Positions 33,250-41,922 of a DNA stretch of 64,000 bases are shown here, one piece after another. Within the stretch, counting starts at the first letter, position 1; every line of letters starts with the position of its first letter. Where the stretch lies: contig JAXMBA010000009.1 of NCBI GenBank assembly GCA_046350095.1, forward strand, positions 186,001-250,000. Reading direction: 5' to 3'. Origin of the DNA: Urbifossiella sp046350095. GTDB taxonomy: Bacteria; Planctomycetota; Planctomycetia; Gemmatales; Gemmataceae. Under the pieces are notes generated by a model, which saw nothing but the letters and a program-made list of their open reading frames with translations, had not been told where the DNA came from and did no database searches. Both the position numbers and the translations under genes were made by a program.

Positions 33250-35997
33250 ATGCAGGCGGCGGCACAGAAGGCTCTCGGTTCCGACATCCGCCTCCTCGGC
33301 GACCTCCTCGGCCACGCCATCCGTCGGCTTGCCGGTGAGGACGCGTACCAACTCGAAGAGGAGGTCCGCGTCGCGGCCAAGGAGTTGAGGACGAACCCGT
33401 CGGTGGACGAAGCCCGCCGCCTCCGCGACCGATTAGGGCAACTCGACCTGCCGGCCCTGCGGGGCCTCATCCGCGCGTTCAGCGTGTTCTTCGATCTCAT
33501 TAACCTCGCCGAGCAGCAGGCCCGCGTGCGAGCACTTCGGACGCGCGGCGGCGGCGGCTCCGAGTCCGCGGAGGCGGCGATCAGGCTCATCCGCGACCGT
33601 GGCACCACCGTCGGCGAGCTGGCCGACCACCTGGCTCGCGCCATCGTCGTGCCGGTGTTCACGGCACACCCGAGTGAGGCACGACGGCGTACGGTTCTTG
33701 AGAAGCTCGCCGCCCTCGCCGGCCATCTGGACCGACTCGAACTCGGCCCGCCGTCCGTCTCCGGGCAGGCGGACACACTCCGTGCCGTCGCCGAGGAAGT
33801 GGAATCGTACTGGCTCACCGACACCGTTCGCGCCGCCCGGCCGACCGTGCTCGACGAGGTGAAGCAGGTGCTCGGACTCGTCGAGACGCGGCTGTTGGAC
33901 GTGGTGCCGCGCGTGTACCGGCGCGTCGAAGCGGCGCTGAACCGCGTGTACCCCGGGGCCGACCGACCGGTGCCGTCGTTCCTCCGCTTCGGCTCGTGGA
34001 TCGGTGGCGATCGCGACGGGCACCCGAATGTGACGCACTCGGTCACCGCCGACGCGGTCCGCCTCGGGCAGGAGACGATTGTCCGCCACTACCTCGCGCG
34101 CATCGACGAACTGGGCCGCCGCCTCAGCCACTCGGACCGCTTCACCGCCGTCGGCCCCGAGCTGCGGGACTCGGTCGCTGCCGACCGCGAACTGCTCAAG
34201 ATCACGGCCGACGCCAAGGATCACGAACCGTATCGGGCCAAGTGCCTTCTCATCGCGGAGAAGCTGCGGCGGACGCTCGATTACGTCCGCACGCACGTTC
34301 CCGACTGGGCCGCGGAATTCACGCCACCCGCCGGCGTGTACCTCGGCCGCAACGGACTCCTCGCCGACCTACGGGTCATCGAATCAGACCTGCGCCGCTC
34401 CGGCGCCGCCGCCGCAGCCGACGGCGCGGTCAAGGACTTCATCCGCCTCGTGGACGTGTTCGGCGTCCACCTGCTGACCCTCGATCTGCGGCAGCACAGC
34501 GGGCGGCACGAGAAAGCCGTCGCCGAGGTGTTCCGCGCCGCCGGCGTGTGCGCGAACTACCTCGACCTGTCGGCCGACGAGAGGTTCGACGCCCTCGCCA
34601 CGGAACTGGCCGGAACCCGACCACTTATCCCGGCTCGGCTGGCGTTCTCGGCCGAGGCGTGCGAAGTGATCCAGACCTTCCGCACGATGGTTGCCGTACT
34701 GGAGCAGCAGTCGCCTGACGCGATTGGTACTTACATCATCAGCTCGACGACAGCCCCGGCGCACCTTCTCGAAGTATTGCTGCTGGCCCGCGAGGCGGGG
34801 CTGTACCGACCCGCCGAGGGCGTCAGCCGGATCGACATTGTCCCGCTGTTCGAGGCGCTCGAGCCGCTCCAGACCGCGAAAGCGATACTTGCGAAGTTGT
34901 TCGCGCTTCCGGCGTACCGGCGACAGCTCGAACTACGAGGCCGCCTCCAGGAAGTGATGATCGGCTATTCCGACAGCAACAAGGAGAGCGGCTTCCTTCA
35001 GTCGGCGTGGGCGCTGTACCGCGCGCAGGAGGAGATCGCTGAACTCGGTCGTGCCGAGGGCGTAGCGGTTCAGTTCTTCCACGGCCGTGGCGGGGCGGTC
35101 GGACGCGGCGGGGGCCCGGCCAACCGCGCGATCCTCGCGCAGCCGCCGGGCACCGTCGACGGTCGGCTGCGGGTGACGGAGCAGGGCGAGATGATTGCCG
35201 ACCGCTACGGTCACTCGGCGATCGCGGAGCGGCACCTCGAACAGGTCGTTAACGCGGTGTTGCGCACGAGCTTCCCCGACGACGCGTCCCGTCCCGAGGC
35301 AGCGTGGTTGGAGGCACTCGACGGCCTCGCTGCCACCGCCCGCCGGCACTACCGGGAGTTCGTGTACGACGACCCGGAGTTCCTGCCGTACTTCGAGCAG
35401 GCCACGTGCATTGGCGAGATCGCCGAGCTGAAGATCGGCTCGCGCCCGGCTCGCCGTAGTGCCACCCGGTCGATCGAGCAACTGCGGGCGATCCCCTGGG
35501 TGTTCAGCTGGATGCAGAGCCGACACACGCTGCCGGGGTGGTTCGGACTCGGGTCGGCCGTGAGCGAGTTCCTGGCCGCCCGCCCGGCCGGGCTCGCCAT
35601 GCTCCGCGAGATGTACAGGCGCTGGCCCTTCTGGACGACGCTCGTCGACAACGCCCAGATGATCCTGGCGAAGGCCGACATGGTGATCGCCCGGCTCTAC
35701 GCCGACCTCGTGGACGATTCGGCGCTGGCGACCCGGGTGTATGGCCGCATCGAGGCCGAGTACCGAGCCACGGCGGACGCCGTGTGCAGCATCACCGAAC
35801 AGGGACACTTGCTGGAACGGACGCCGATTCTGAAGACGTCGATCGAACGCCGCAACCCGTACGTAGACCCGCTGAGCTTCATCCAGTTAGTGCTGCTCAA
35901 GCGGTTGCGGGCAGGGGAGAGGCCGCGGGATGAGTTGGTAACGGCGGTGCTCGAAAGCATCAACGGCGTGGCAAGCGGGCTGAAAAACACGGGGTGA
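33250..35997 (+). CDS. ppc: Phosphoenolpyruvate carboxylase
   Basis: A 915-residue PEPC. The first active-site block reads VFTAHPSEARRR, with Ser where most family members have Thr (TAHPTE). The PEP/bicarbonate site GSWIGGDRDGHPNVT and the glycine-rich MIGYSDSNKESGFLQS, FFHGRGGAVGRGGGP and ITEQGEMI-like (VTEQGEMIADRYG) motifs are intact, as is WVFSWMQSRHTLPGWFG. It carboxylates PEP to oxaloacetate for anaplerosis. The C-terminus NTG replaces the usual QNTG with KNTG. GGAG lies 5 bases before ATG 33250. Confidence 0.97.
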   Translation: MQAAAQKALGSDIRLLGDLLGHAIRRLAGEDAYQLEEEVRVAAKELRTNPSVDEARRLRDRLGQLDLPALRGLIRAFSVFFDLINLAEQQARVRALRTRGGGGSESAEAAIRLIRDRGTTVGELADHLARAIVVPVFTAHPSEARRRTVLEKLAALAGHLDRLELGPPSVSGQADTLRAVAEEVESYWLTDTVRAARPTVLDEVKQVLGLVETRLLDVVPRVYRRVEAALNRVYPGADRPVPSFLRFGSWIGGDRDGHPNVTHSVTADAVRLGQETIVRHYLARIDELGRRLSHSDRFTAVGPELRDSVAADRELLKITADAKDHEPYRAKCLLIAEKLRRTLDYVRTHVPDWAAEFTPPAGVYLGRNGLLADLRVIESDLRRSGAAAAADGAVKDFIRLVDVFGVHLLTLDLRQHSGRHEKAVAEVFRAAGVCANYLDLSADERFDALATELAGTRPLIPARLAFSAEACEVIQTFRTMVAVLEQQSPDAIGTYIISSTTAPAHLLEVLLLAREAGLYRPAEGVSRIDIVPLFEALEPLQTAKAILAKLFALPAYRRQLELRGRLQEVMIGYSDSNKESGFLQSAWALYRAQEEIAELGRAEGVAVQFFHGRGGAVGRGGGPANRAILAQPPGTVDGRLRVTEQGEMIADRYGHSAIAERHLEQVVNAVLRTSFPDDASRPEAAWLEALDGLAATARRHYREFVYDDPEFLPYFEQATCIGEIAELKIGSRPARRSATRSIEQLRAIPWVFSWMQSRHTLPGWFGLGSAVSEFLAARPAGLAMLREMYRRWPFWTTLVDNAQMILAKADMVIARLYADLVDDSALATRVYGRIEAEYRATADAVCSITEQGHLLERTPILKTSIERRNPYVDPLSFIQLVLLKRLRAGERPRDELVTAVLESINGVASGLKNTG

Positions 35998-36003
35998 ATG
36001 CGA

Positions 36004-36033
36004 GAAGCCCGGGGACAGCCGTCCCCGGGCTTC
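36004..36033. terminator. Hairpin between convergent ppc and secreted Cys protein
   Basis: GAAGCCCGGGGAC (36004-36016) pairs perfectly with 36021-36033 around AGCC, a 13-base stem, 6 bases after the ppc stop. There is no T-run on either side. Confidence 0.7.
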
Positions 36034-36052
36034 GGTGCGAGTCGGGCGGGTG

Positions 36053-36388
36053 TTACTTCGCCTTCTCGACCTTGGCCTTGGTGATCGTGAGCTTGTCACC
36101 GTCCTTGCCGGCCGCGCCGGTGACCTTGACCGCCAGCTCGTTCCCGGCCGGGCAGACGGCGCCGTGGAACTCCTTGCTGTCGATGTAGTAGGTCAGCGTC
36201 TTCTCGCCGTCCTTCACCTTCACCGCGTGGGCGCACTTGTCGGTTTCGTTCAGGGTGCACTTGGTGCACACCAGCTTCCCCTCGACCGTGGTGGTCTTGG
36301 CCTTCGCCTTGTCCTGGGCTTCGATCGAGTTGCCGGCGGAGAGGACGAGAGCCAGCCCGAAGGCGGCTGCGAGAGCGTAGCGGAGCAT
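36053..36388 (-). CDS. Small secreted Cys-containing protein (possibly DUF6370)
   Basis: A 111-residue protein with a signal peptide (MLRYALAAAFGLALVLSAGN). The mature part has a C-x2-C-x8-C cluster (VCTKCTLNETDKCAHAVKVK) and a single Cys in HGAVCPAGNEL, with Lys-rich beta strands, and ends KAKVEKAK. The pattern resembles DUF6370 planctomycete proteins, with Cys residues that could bind a metal; I am not certain of the family. The ribosome-binding site is weak. It is transcribed toward ppc. Confidence 0.8.
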   Translation of the reverse strand: MLRYALAAAFGLALVLSAGNSIEAQDKAKAKTTTVEGKLVCTKCTLNETDKCAHAVKVKDGEKTLTYYIDSKEFHGAVCPAGNELAVKVTGAAGKDGDKLTITKAKVEKAK

Positions 36389-36526
36389 CGGATGGGTTCC
36401 ATCGGCGGGTTCAGGCCGGCCTCCGCGCGGCCCAACGCAGGCGCGCGGATCCGTCCAGTCCGGGTACTATACCTATCGGTTCCGTCGGGTGCAACATTCT
36501 GTGCAAAATCATTTCCACCGGCGTAA

Positions 36527-37843
36527 TCAGTCGCCCATCGCGTATGACACGGGCGGCCCCGACACGGCCGACAGCGCTGCCATCTTGCTTAGAGCGGCGC
36601 GGAACCGGCCCGTCTCGGCGGTGTGCGTCAGGATGACGAGCGGCACCGGCTCCGTTGCCCCTTCGCCCGCCTCGTGCTGGACTACGCTCGAGATGCTGAT
36701 CCCCTCGTCGGCAAGGATGCGGGTGATGTCGGCGAGCACACCCGGCCGGTCGGCGACGGTCAGCCGTAGGTAGAACCGGCTTCGCACCCGTTCGACCGGT
36801 TCGACTACGAACCCCATCCCCTCGCGTGACCACAGCCGCGCGGCCGCGAACGTGGCCTGGGCGCGGCCGACCGCCAGGTCGATCAGATCGGCGACGACCG
36901 AACTGGCGGTCGGCATCATACCGGCGCCCGGTCCCTGGTACAGCGTTTCCCCGACCACGTCGCCGTGGACCGAGATGGCGTTGAACGCTCCGCGCACCTG
37001 AGCGAGCAAGTCGGTGCGCCGCAGTAGGACGGGGGCGACGTGCAGCGCGACTTCGCGGCAGGCGGTCGTGCTCTCGCCGGTCCACGCCTCGGCGAGCAGC
37101 TTGATGGTGTAGCCGAGTTCGCCGGCGAAGCGGATGTCCTGGGCGTCGAGAGTGTCGATACCGCGGCGCTCGATCTGTTCCGGCCGGGCGGACACGCCGA
37201 AGGCGATTTGCGCGAGGACGGCCAACTTGTGGGCCGCGTCGCTGCCGTCCACGTCGAGCGTCGGGTCGGCCTCGGCGTACCCGAGGCGCTGGGCCTCGGC
37301 GAGCGCCGCAGGGTACGACATACCGCGCTCGGCCATGCTCGTCAGGATGAAATTCGACGTGCCGTTCAGGATGCCCTGGATGGCGGTGACCTGGTTGGCG
37401 GCCAAACTCTCGCCGAGCGCCCGGATGATCGGCACGCCGCCGGCCACAGCCGCCTCGAAACAAACGGCCCGTCCGGCGGCCCGCGCCGCTTCGAACACTT
37501 CGCCACCGGCCTCCGCGAGCAGCGCCTTGTTTGCGGTCACGACGTGCTTGCCGGCCGCGAGCGCGTCCAGCACCACCCGCCTGGCGACGGTCGTCCCGCC
37601 GATCAACTCGATCACCACGTCCACCCCGGGATCGGCAATCACGGCCGCAGGATCAGCTGTGACTACGCCCGGCGGGAGGGCGACGTCACGCGGCTTATCC
37701 AGATGCCGGACGGCGACGCGACGGAGCTCCAACGACCGCCCAGCGCGGCGGGCGAGGCGGCCCGGCTGTTCGAGTAGCAGTCTGGCGACCCCGGTGCCGA
37801 CCGTCCCACACCCGACCAACCCGACGCCGAGCGGCTCCGCCAT
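36527..37843 (-). CDS. hom: Homoserine dehydrogenase
   Basis: A 438-residue enzyme with the NAD(P) fold (VGLVGCGTVGTGVARLL), the catalytic domain (GGTTVARRVV, then VVTANKALLAEAG, GGVPIIRALGESL and ILNGTSNFILTSM) and a C-terminal ACT domain (YLRLTVADRPGVLADITRIL) that usually mediates threonine feedback. It reduces aspartate semialdehyde to homoserine in Thr/Met synthesis. ATG 37843 has GGAG 6 bases upstream; ATG 37855 would add four residues and include that site. It is divergent from the kinase gene across about 160 bases. Confidence 0.96.
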   Translation of the reverse strand: MAEPLGVGLVGCGTVGTGVARLLLEQPGRLARRAGRSLELRRVAVRHLDKPRDVALPPGVVTADPAAVIADPGVDVVIELIGGTTVARRVVLDALAAGKHVVTANKALLAEAGGEVFEAARAAGRAVCFEAAVAGGVPIIRALGESLAANQVTAIQGILNGTSNFILTSMAERGMSYPAALAEAQRLGYAEADPTLDVDGSDAAHKLAVLAQIAFGVSARPEQIERRGIDTLDAQDIRFAGELGYTIKLLAEAWTGESTTACREVALHVAPVLLRRTDLLAQVRGAFNAISVHGDVVGETLYQGPGAGMMPTASSVVADLIDLAVGRAQATFAAARLWSREGMGFVVEPVERVRSRFYLRLTVADRPGVLADITRILADEGISISSVVQHEAGEGATEPVPLVILTHTAETGRFRAALSKMAALSAVSGPPVSYAMGD

Positions 37844-38002
37844 CACATTCTCCATATCTGGTGCGGGGTGTTCTTACGTCCGGCAGCGGCCGGGAGGAGG
37901 GGGCGATAGTCGGAGTATTCAGGCCCGGCCCGAACAGACTGCCCGACCGGCACAACCCGGCGATTCGGTTTGGCCCCGCGAGATTCACGACCTACGGTTG
38001 GG

Positions 38003-39400
38003 ATGCCCGTCCCGGTGCCGGGGCCGGCGCGAGACGCGATTATGATCGGCCGGATTTTCCTGGGTCGGTACGAGGCCAAGCGGCTCCTCGGCGAGGGGGG
38101 CATGGGCCGCGTCTACCTCGCCCGCCAGCTCGACCTCGGCCGCGAGGTCGTCGTCAAGGTGATGCACGACCACATCGCCACCGACCCCAAGTTCTGCGAC
38201 CGGTTCCAGCGCGAAACCCTTCTGATGGCCCGGTTCCATCACCCGGGTGCCGTCACCCTCTACGACGCGAGCCTGACCGACGGCAACGGGCCGTGCATTG
38301 TGATGGAGTACGTCAAGGGCGTAAACCTGGAGACACTTCTGGCGCGGAACGGGCGGATGAACGCGCCGCGCGTCGGCCGCATCCTCGGCGAGCTCTGCGA
38401 GGTGCTCCAGGCGGCCCACGAGGAAGGGATCATCCACCGCGACCTGAAGCCCGCCAACCTGATGATCGTGGACCCGGACACGCCGCGCGAGCGGATCAAG
38501 GTCATGGACTTCGGCCTCGCTAAACTCATCGAGGCCGACCACGCCCGGAAGGTGACCGACACGAACGTCGACTTCGCCGTCGGCACGCCGGGGTACATCG
38601 CGCCGGAACAGGTCCGTGGGGAGGAAATGGACCACCGCGGCGACCTTTACTCGGTCGGCGTCATGATGTACGAGCTCCTGACCGGCCGGCTGCCGTTCAC
38701 CGGGCCGAACAGCATGGACATCCTGCTGGCGCACGCGACCGAGCCGCCGCCAACGTTCGCCGAGATCGGCCTGAAGGGCTGGGTGCCGCGCGAGATCGAA
38801 CAGCTCGTGATGCAGTGCCTGGCCAAAGACCCCGACGACCGCCCGCAGTCCGGGCGGGAACTATCCGACCGCTTCGACACCGCACTCGCCCGCGCCCAGG
38901 AACGCGTGGACTCCGACCCCGGTCGGCCGGGATTGCCTGATAGTCGCCCCTCCGGCTCGCGGCCGGGCACGCCGCTGCCTGGCGGCGTCGCCGCGGCCGT
39001 CCTCGACGTGCCGCGCTCCACAGTCCGCGAGAACGCCGTCCTTCCCTTCCAGCTCGAGGCCTGGCTACCGGAGCGGATCGCCATCATGAAACTGCGCGGG
39101 TTCGTTCACGACGCCGACGGCGAGGTCGTGGAGAGCTTGCCCGGGCTGGTCCGGGTCCGGCTCGGCGGGCGGGCTGGCGCCGGCGGCGGGCCGTTGTCGT
39201 GGTTCGGAATGCGCAAGGCCGGCTCGCCGCTCGACGTCGAACTCCACCTCCGACACGCCGACCCCACGCAGCCGAGCCGGCTGACCGTCGACGTCCTGTT
39301 TCGCCCGGCTCACCCGACGCAGCTGGCCGACACGGCCTGGAAGCTGCGTTGCAACGCCGTCTTCGTCGAACTCCGGTCCTACCTTATGGGCCGCAGCTGA
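38003..39400 (+). CDS. Ser/Thr protein kinase, soluble, with novel C-terminal domain
   Basis: A 465-residue Hanks-type kinase. Glycine loop GEGGMGRVYLA (30-40), ATP Lys K52, catalytic HRDLKPANLM with D147, DFG at 169-171 and GTPGYIAPEQ are all present, so it should be active. There is no membrane helix, unlike most bacterial PknB relatives. After a Pro/Ser/Arg linker (about 300-345) comes a beta-rich C-terminal domain (AIMKLRGFVHDADGEVVESL, VRVRLGGRAG, VDVLFRP, then CNAVFVELRSYLMGR) that I do not recognise. ATG 38003 is the preferred start; ATG 38042 is possible. Its targets are unknown. Confidence 0.92.
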   Translation: MPVPVPGPARDAIMIGRIFLGRYEAKRLLGEGGMGRVYLARQLDLGREVVVKVMHDHIATDPKFCDRFQRETLLMARFHHPGAVTLYDASLTDGNGPCIVMEYVKGVNLETLLARNGRMNAPRVGRILGELCEVLQAAHEEGIIHRDLKPANLMIVDPDTPRERIKVMDFGLAKLIEADHARKVTDTNVDFAVGTPGYIAPEQVRGEEMDHRGDLYSVGVMMYELLTGRLPFTGPNSMDILLAHATEPPPTFAEIGLKGWVPREIEQLVMQCLAKDPDDRPQSGRELSDRFDTALARAQERVDSDPGRPGLPDSRPSGSRPGTPLPGGVAAAVLDVPRSTVRENAVLPFQLEAWLPERIAIMKLRGFVHDADGEVVESLPGLVRVRLGGRAGAGGGPLSWFGMRKAGSPLDVELHLRHADPTQPSRLTVDVLFRPAHPTQLADTAWKLRCNAVFVELRSYLMGRS

Positions 39401-39513
39401 GCCGTTCCGCGTACAATCCCCTCCGCTCTACGACGGGATTCCGCGGCCGGCCGGTTAGACCCGCGACGGCCGCTGGTATCCTAATCGTCTCACATCCCCG
39501 GAGGGTTCCGCAG

Positions 39514-40050
39514 ATGTCCCGCGTCCTGCTCGCCGCCGCGTTAGCTGTAGTGCTCGGCACTCATGCGCCCGCCGCCGACTTCCCGTTGAGCGGTAGCAAC
39601 ACGAAGGTCGAATTCGTCGGCACCAAGCCCGGCGGTAAGCACACCGGCGGCTTCGCCAAGCTCGACGGTAAGGCCACTGTCGAGGGTACCGAGCCGGCGT
39701 CGCTCAAGCTGGACGTGACGATCGACACCGACTCGCTCTACAGCGACGACACGAAGCTGACGGCCCACCTCAAGGCGCCGGATTTCTTTTCCGTGAAGGA
39801 CTACCCGAAGGCCACGTTCAAGAGCACGAAGGTGGAGAAGACCGCGGCTGGCTACGCGATCACCGGCGACCTGACGATGCTGGGCAAGACCAAGGGCGTG
39901 ACGATGCCGGTGACGCTGACCGCGGGCGCCGACGCGCTGACCCTCAAGAGCGAGTTCAAGATCAACAAGACGGACTGGGGCATGACCTACGGCAAGGGAA
40001 AGATCGACGACGAGGTCACGCTTAAGGTGACTGTGACCGCGAAGAAGTAA
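39514..40050 (+). CDS. Secreted YceI-family protein
   Basis: A 178-residue protein. The signal peptide (MSRVLLAAALAVVLGTHAPA) is followed by the YceI lipocalin-like barrel: FPLSGSNTKVEFVGTKPGGK, HTGGFAKLDGK, then LKAPDFFSVKDYPKATFKST and GDLTMLGKTKGVTMPVTL. YceI proteins bind isoprenoid-like lipids in the periplasm. GGAGG lies about 9 bases before the ATG. The following membrane-protein gene starts 14 bases after its stop and is probably co-transcribed. Confidence 0.92.
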   Translation: MSRVLLAAALAVVLGTHAPAADFPLSGSNTKVEFVGTKPGGKHTGGFAKLDGKATVEGTEPASLKLDVTIDTDSLYSDDTKLTAHLKAPDFFSVKDYPKATFKSTKVEKTAAGYAITGDLTMLGKTKGVTMPVTLTAGADALTLKSEFKINKTDWGMTYGKGKIDDEVTLKVTVTAKK

Positions 40051-40064
40051 CCTGCGAGTCCGTC

Positions 40065-41003
40065 ATGCTCCCGCTGCCGCCGGCGAAGGACGTTCTGGAC
40101 GCCCTGCACCACACCGTCCTGCCGGCCGCGGCCGGCGCGGCGATGCTGACGTGTGCGTTCTTGTGCTTCGGCCGGCGGGCAGCGGCACTCGGCTCGGCCG
40201 CCGCAATCGTCGTCGGCTTCGGCTGGGCGAATTTCACCTTCGACGCCCTCGGCCGTGAGAACACGGGGCGCGTCATTCCCTGGGTCGCTGAACCCGACGC
40301 GCCCGCGTGGCATGGACTCCCTTGGGCAGGAGTTGTTCTTCTCGCGGCGGGTTTAGTGTCGCGCGGGATCGGCCTCCTCGTCGCGCGACAGCTTGATGAC
40401 CGTCGCCGCTGGGGTGCAGGGCTTCTGACGTGGGGCGTTCGTGCGGGTGTCGTCGCGGTCGTCGCCCCGGGCCTGGTGCCGGCGGCTTGGGGGACCGAAG
40501 CCGCCTGGATGAAACCGGCCCTGGTGGTCGTAGTACTCGCGCTGTGGCTGGCGCTCGACGGCGCGGCCCGTGACAACGCCGGCAGCGAAGTGACCGCTTA
40601 CCTCGCAGCCGCATTCCTCGCCGCGGGGGTGGTGCTGCTCTACCACCACACCGCCCGCTTCATGGATATCGCGGTCATGTGCGGCTGTGCCGCCGCGGGC
40701 GTGGCTGTAGCCTCGTTCCCGACCCGTGCCGACGCCCGCGGTGCGGTGCCGCTCGGCGCCGTCGGACTCCCGGGGCTTATGCTCAACGGCCGTTACCTCG
40801 TCGAGAGTCAGGTGCCTGTCGCCTCGTTCTGGCTGGTCACACTCGCGCCCCTGGGCCTCATCCTTTTCCTGATCCCGGCCGTCGCACGCCTTCCGCGCGG
40901 GGTCGTGATTGCGCTCCGGGCGGTCTCCGTTATCGCGCCGCTGGTCGCGGCCGTGCTGCTGGCCGCGCAGTACGAGAAGCTGGCGTTCGAGGAGGAGTGG
41001 TGA
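40065..41003 (+). CDS. Polytopic membrane protein of unknown function
   Basis: A 312-residue protein with about 8-9 hydrophobic helices, Ala/Gly/Val-rich, short loops and a basic patch (ARQLDDRRRW) after the third. No signature motif of a transporter or enzyme was found; a FHIPEP- or cytochrome-like pattern is absent. Lone features are HHTARFMD near residue 193 and the charged tail EKLAFEEEW. Linkage with YceI suggests an isoprenoid or lipid-related job, but that is only guilt by association. Confidence 0.75.
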   Translation: MLPLPPAKDVLDALHHTVLPAAAGAAMLTCAFLCFGRRAAALGSAAAIVVGFGWANFTFDALGRENTGRVIPWVAEPDAPAWHGLPWAGVVLLAAGLVSRGIGLLVARQLDDRRRWGAGLLTWGVRAGVVAVVAPGLVPAAWGTEAAWMKPALVVVVLALWLALDGAARDNAGSEVTAYLAAAFLAAGVVLLYHHTARFMDIAVMCGCAAAGVAVASFPTRADARGAVPLGAVGLPGLMLNGRYLVESQVPVASFWLVTLAPLGLILFLIPAVARLPRGVVIALRAVSVIAPLVAAVLLAAQYEKLAFEEEW

Positions 41004-41055
41004 GCCCCGGACGGGTTCATAGAGTAGCGGCACCGATCCCCCACGGTGCCCGGTC

Positions 41056-41913
41056 ATGTTCCTGCTGAGCGCGTTCGCCGACGAAATCTCGCCCGACCCG
41101 CGAGTGCAGGTGTCGGTCCTCAAGGACTGCCGGGTGCGGTTCATCGAGTTCCGCTCGATCTTCCACACCAACGTTCTGGCGCTGTCCGACGAGCAGGTCC
41201 GTGAGTTCAAGAAGCTCCTCGACGACGAGGGGATCGGCCTGTCCGCGATCGGCTCGCCCGTCGGCAAGTACCCGGTGGATGCCGACTTCGCCCCGCACCT
41301 CGACAAGCTGAAGCGCGCGATCGAACTGTGCGGTGTGTTCAACACGCCAAAAATCCGTGTCTTCAGTTTCTACCCGCCGGGGAATGACGCTGCGTTCGAC
41401 CCAACCGCGTGGCCGATCCATCGTGACGAGGTGATTCGCCGCATGACTGCGATGACTGAGCTTGCGGCGAAGTCGAAGGTGGTGCTGTTGCACGAGAACG
41501 AGCATCGCATCTACGGCGACTCGCCTGAACGCGTCCGCGACGTGCTGGCGACGGTGAACAGCCCGGCCCTGCGCGGTGCGTACGACTCCGCCAACTACGC
41601 CTACTGTGGGTACGACCCCGTCGCCGGCTGGGAGCAGACGAAGGCGTGGACCACCCACCTACACATCAAGGACTGGTACGCCGGCGGCCACGACGCGGGC
41701 CACAAGTGGGGCGTCCTCGCGGGCCACGGCGACGGCAAGATCGCCCACAGTATTCGCGACGCGGTGTCGCGCGGCTACCACGGTTTCGCCGTGATGGAGC
41801 CGCACCTCCGCGGCGGCGGCCCGACCGGCGGCGTGACCGGGCCCGACCTGTTCCCGCCGGCCGTAGAAGCGTTCCGCGCGATCCTCGGTGACTGTGGCGG
41901 GCAAGAAGGCTGA
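41056..41913 (+). CDS. Sugar phosphate isomerase/epimerase (xylose-isomerase-like TIM barrel)
   Basis: A 285-residue AP-endonuclease-family-2 barrel. Metal-ligand signatures are visible as VVLLHENEHRIYGDSPE, YDSANYAYCGYDP, HLHIKDWYAGG and VMEPHL. These enzymes isomerise or epimerise sugars or inositols with a divalent metal. ATG 41056 (MFLLSAFADEISPDPRVQ) matches the typical family start. It is followed after 9 bases by the degenerate metallohydrolase gene. Confidence 0.9.
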   Translation: MFLLSAFADEISPDPRVQVSVLKDCRVRFIEFRSIFHTNVLALSDEQVREFKKLLDDEGIGLSAIGSPVGKYPVDADFAPHLDKLKRAIELCGVFNTPKIRVFSFYPPGNDAAFDPTAWPIHRDEVIRRMTAMTELAAKSKVVLLHENEHRIYGDSPERVRDVLATVNSPALRGAYDSANYAYCGYDPVAGWEQTKAWTTHLHIKDWYAGGHDAGHKWGVLAGHGDGKIAHSIRDAVSRGYHGFAVMEPHLRGGGPTGGVTGPDLFPPAVEAFRAILGDCGGQEG

Positions 41914-41922
41914 AGCGGCCCC

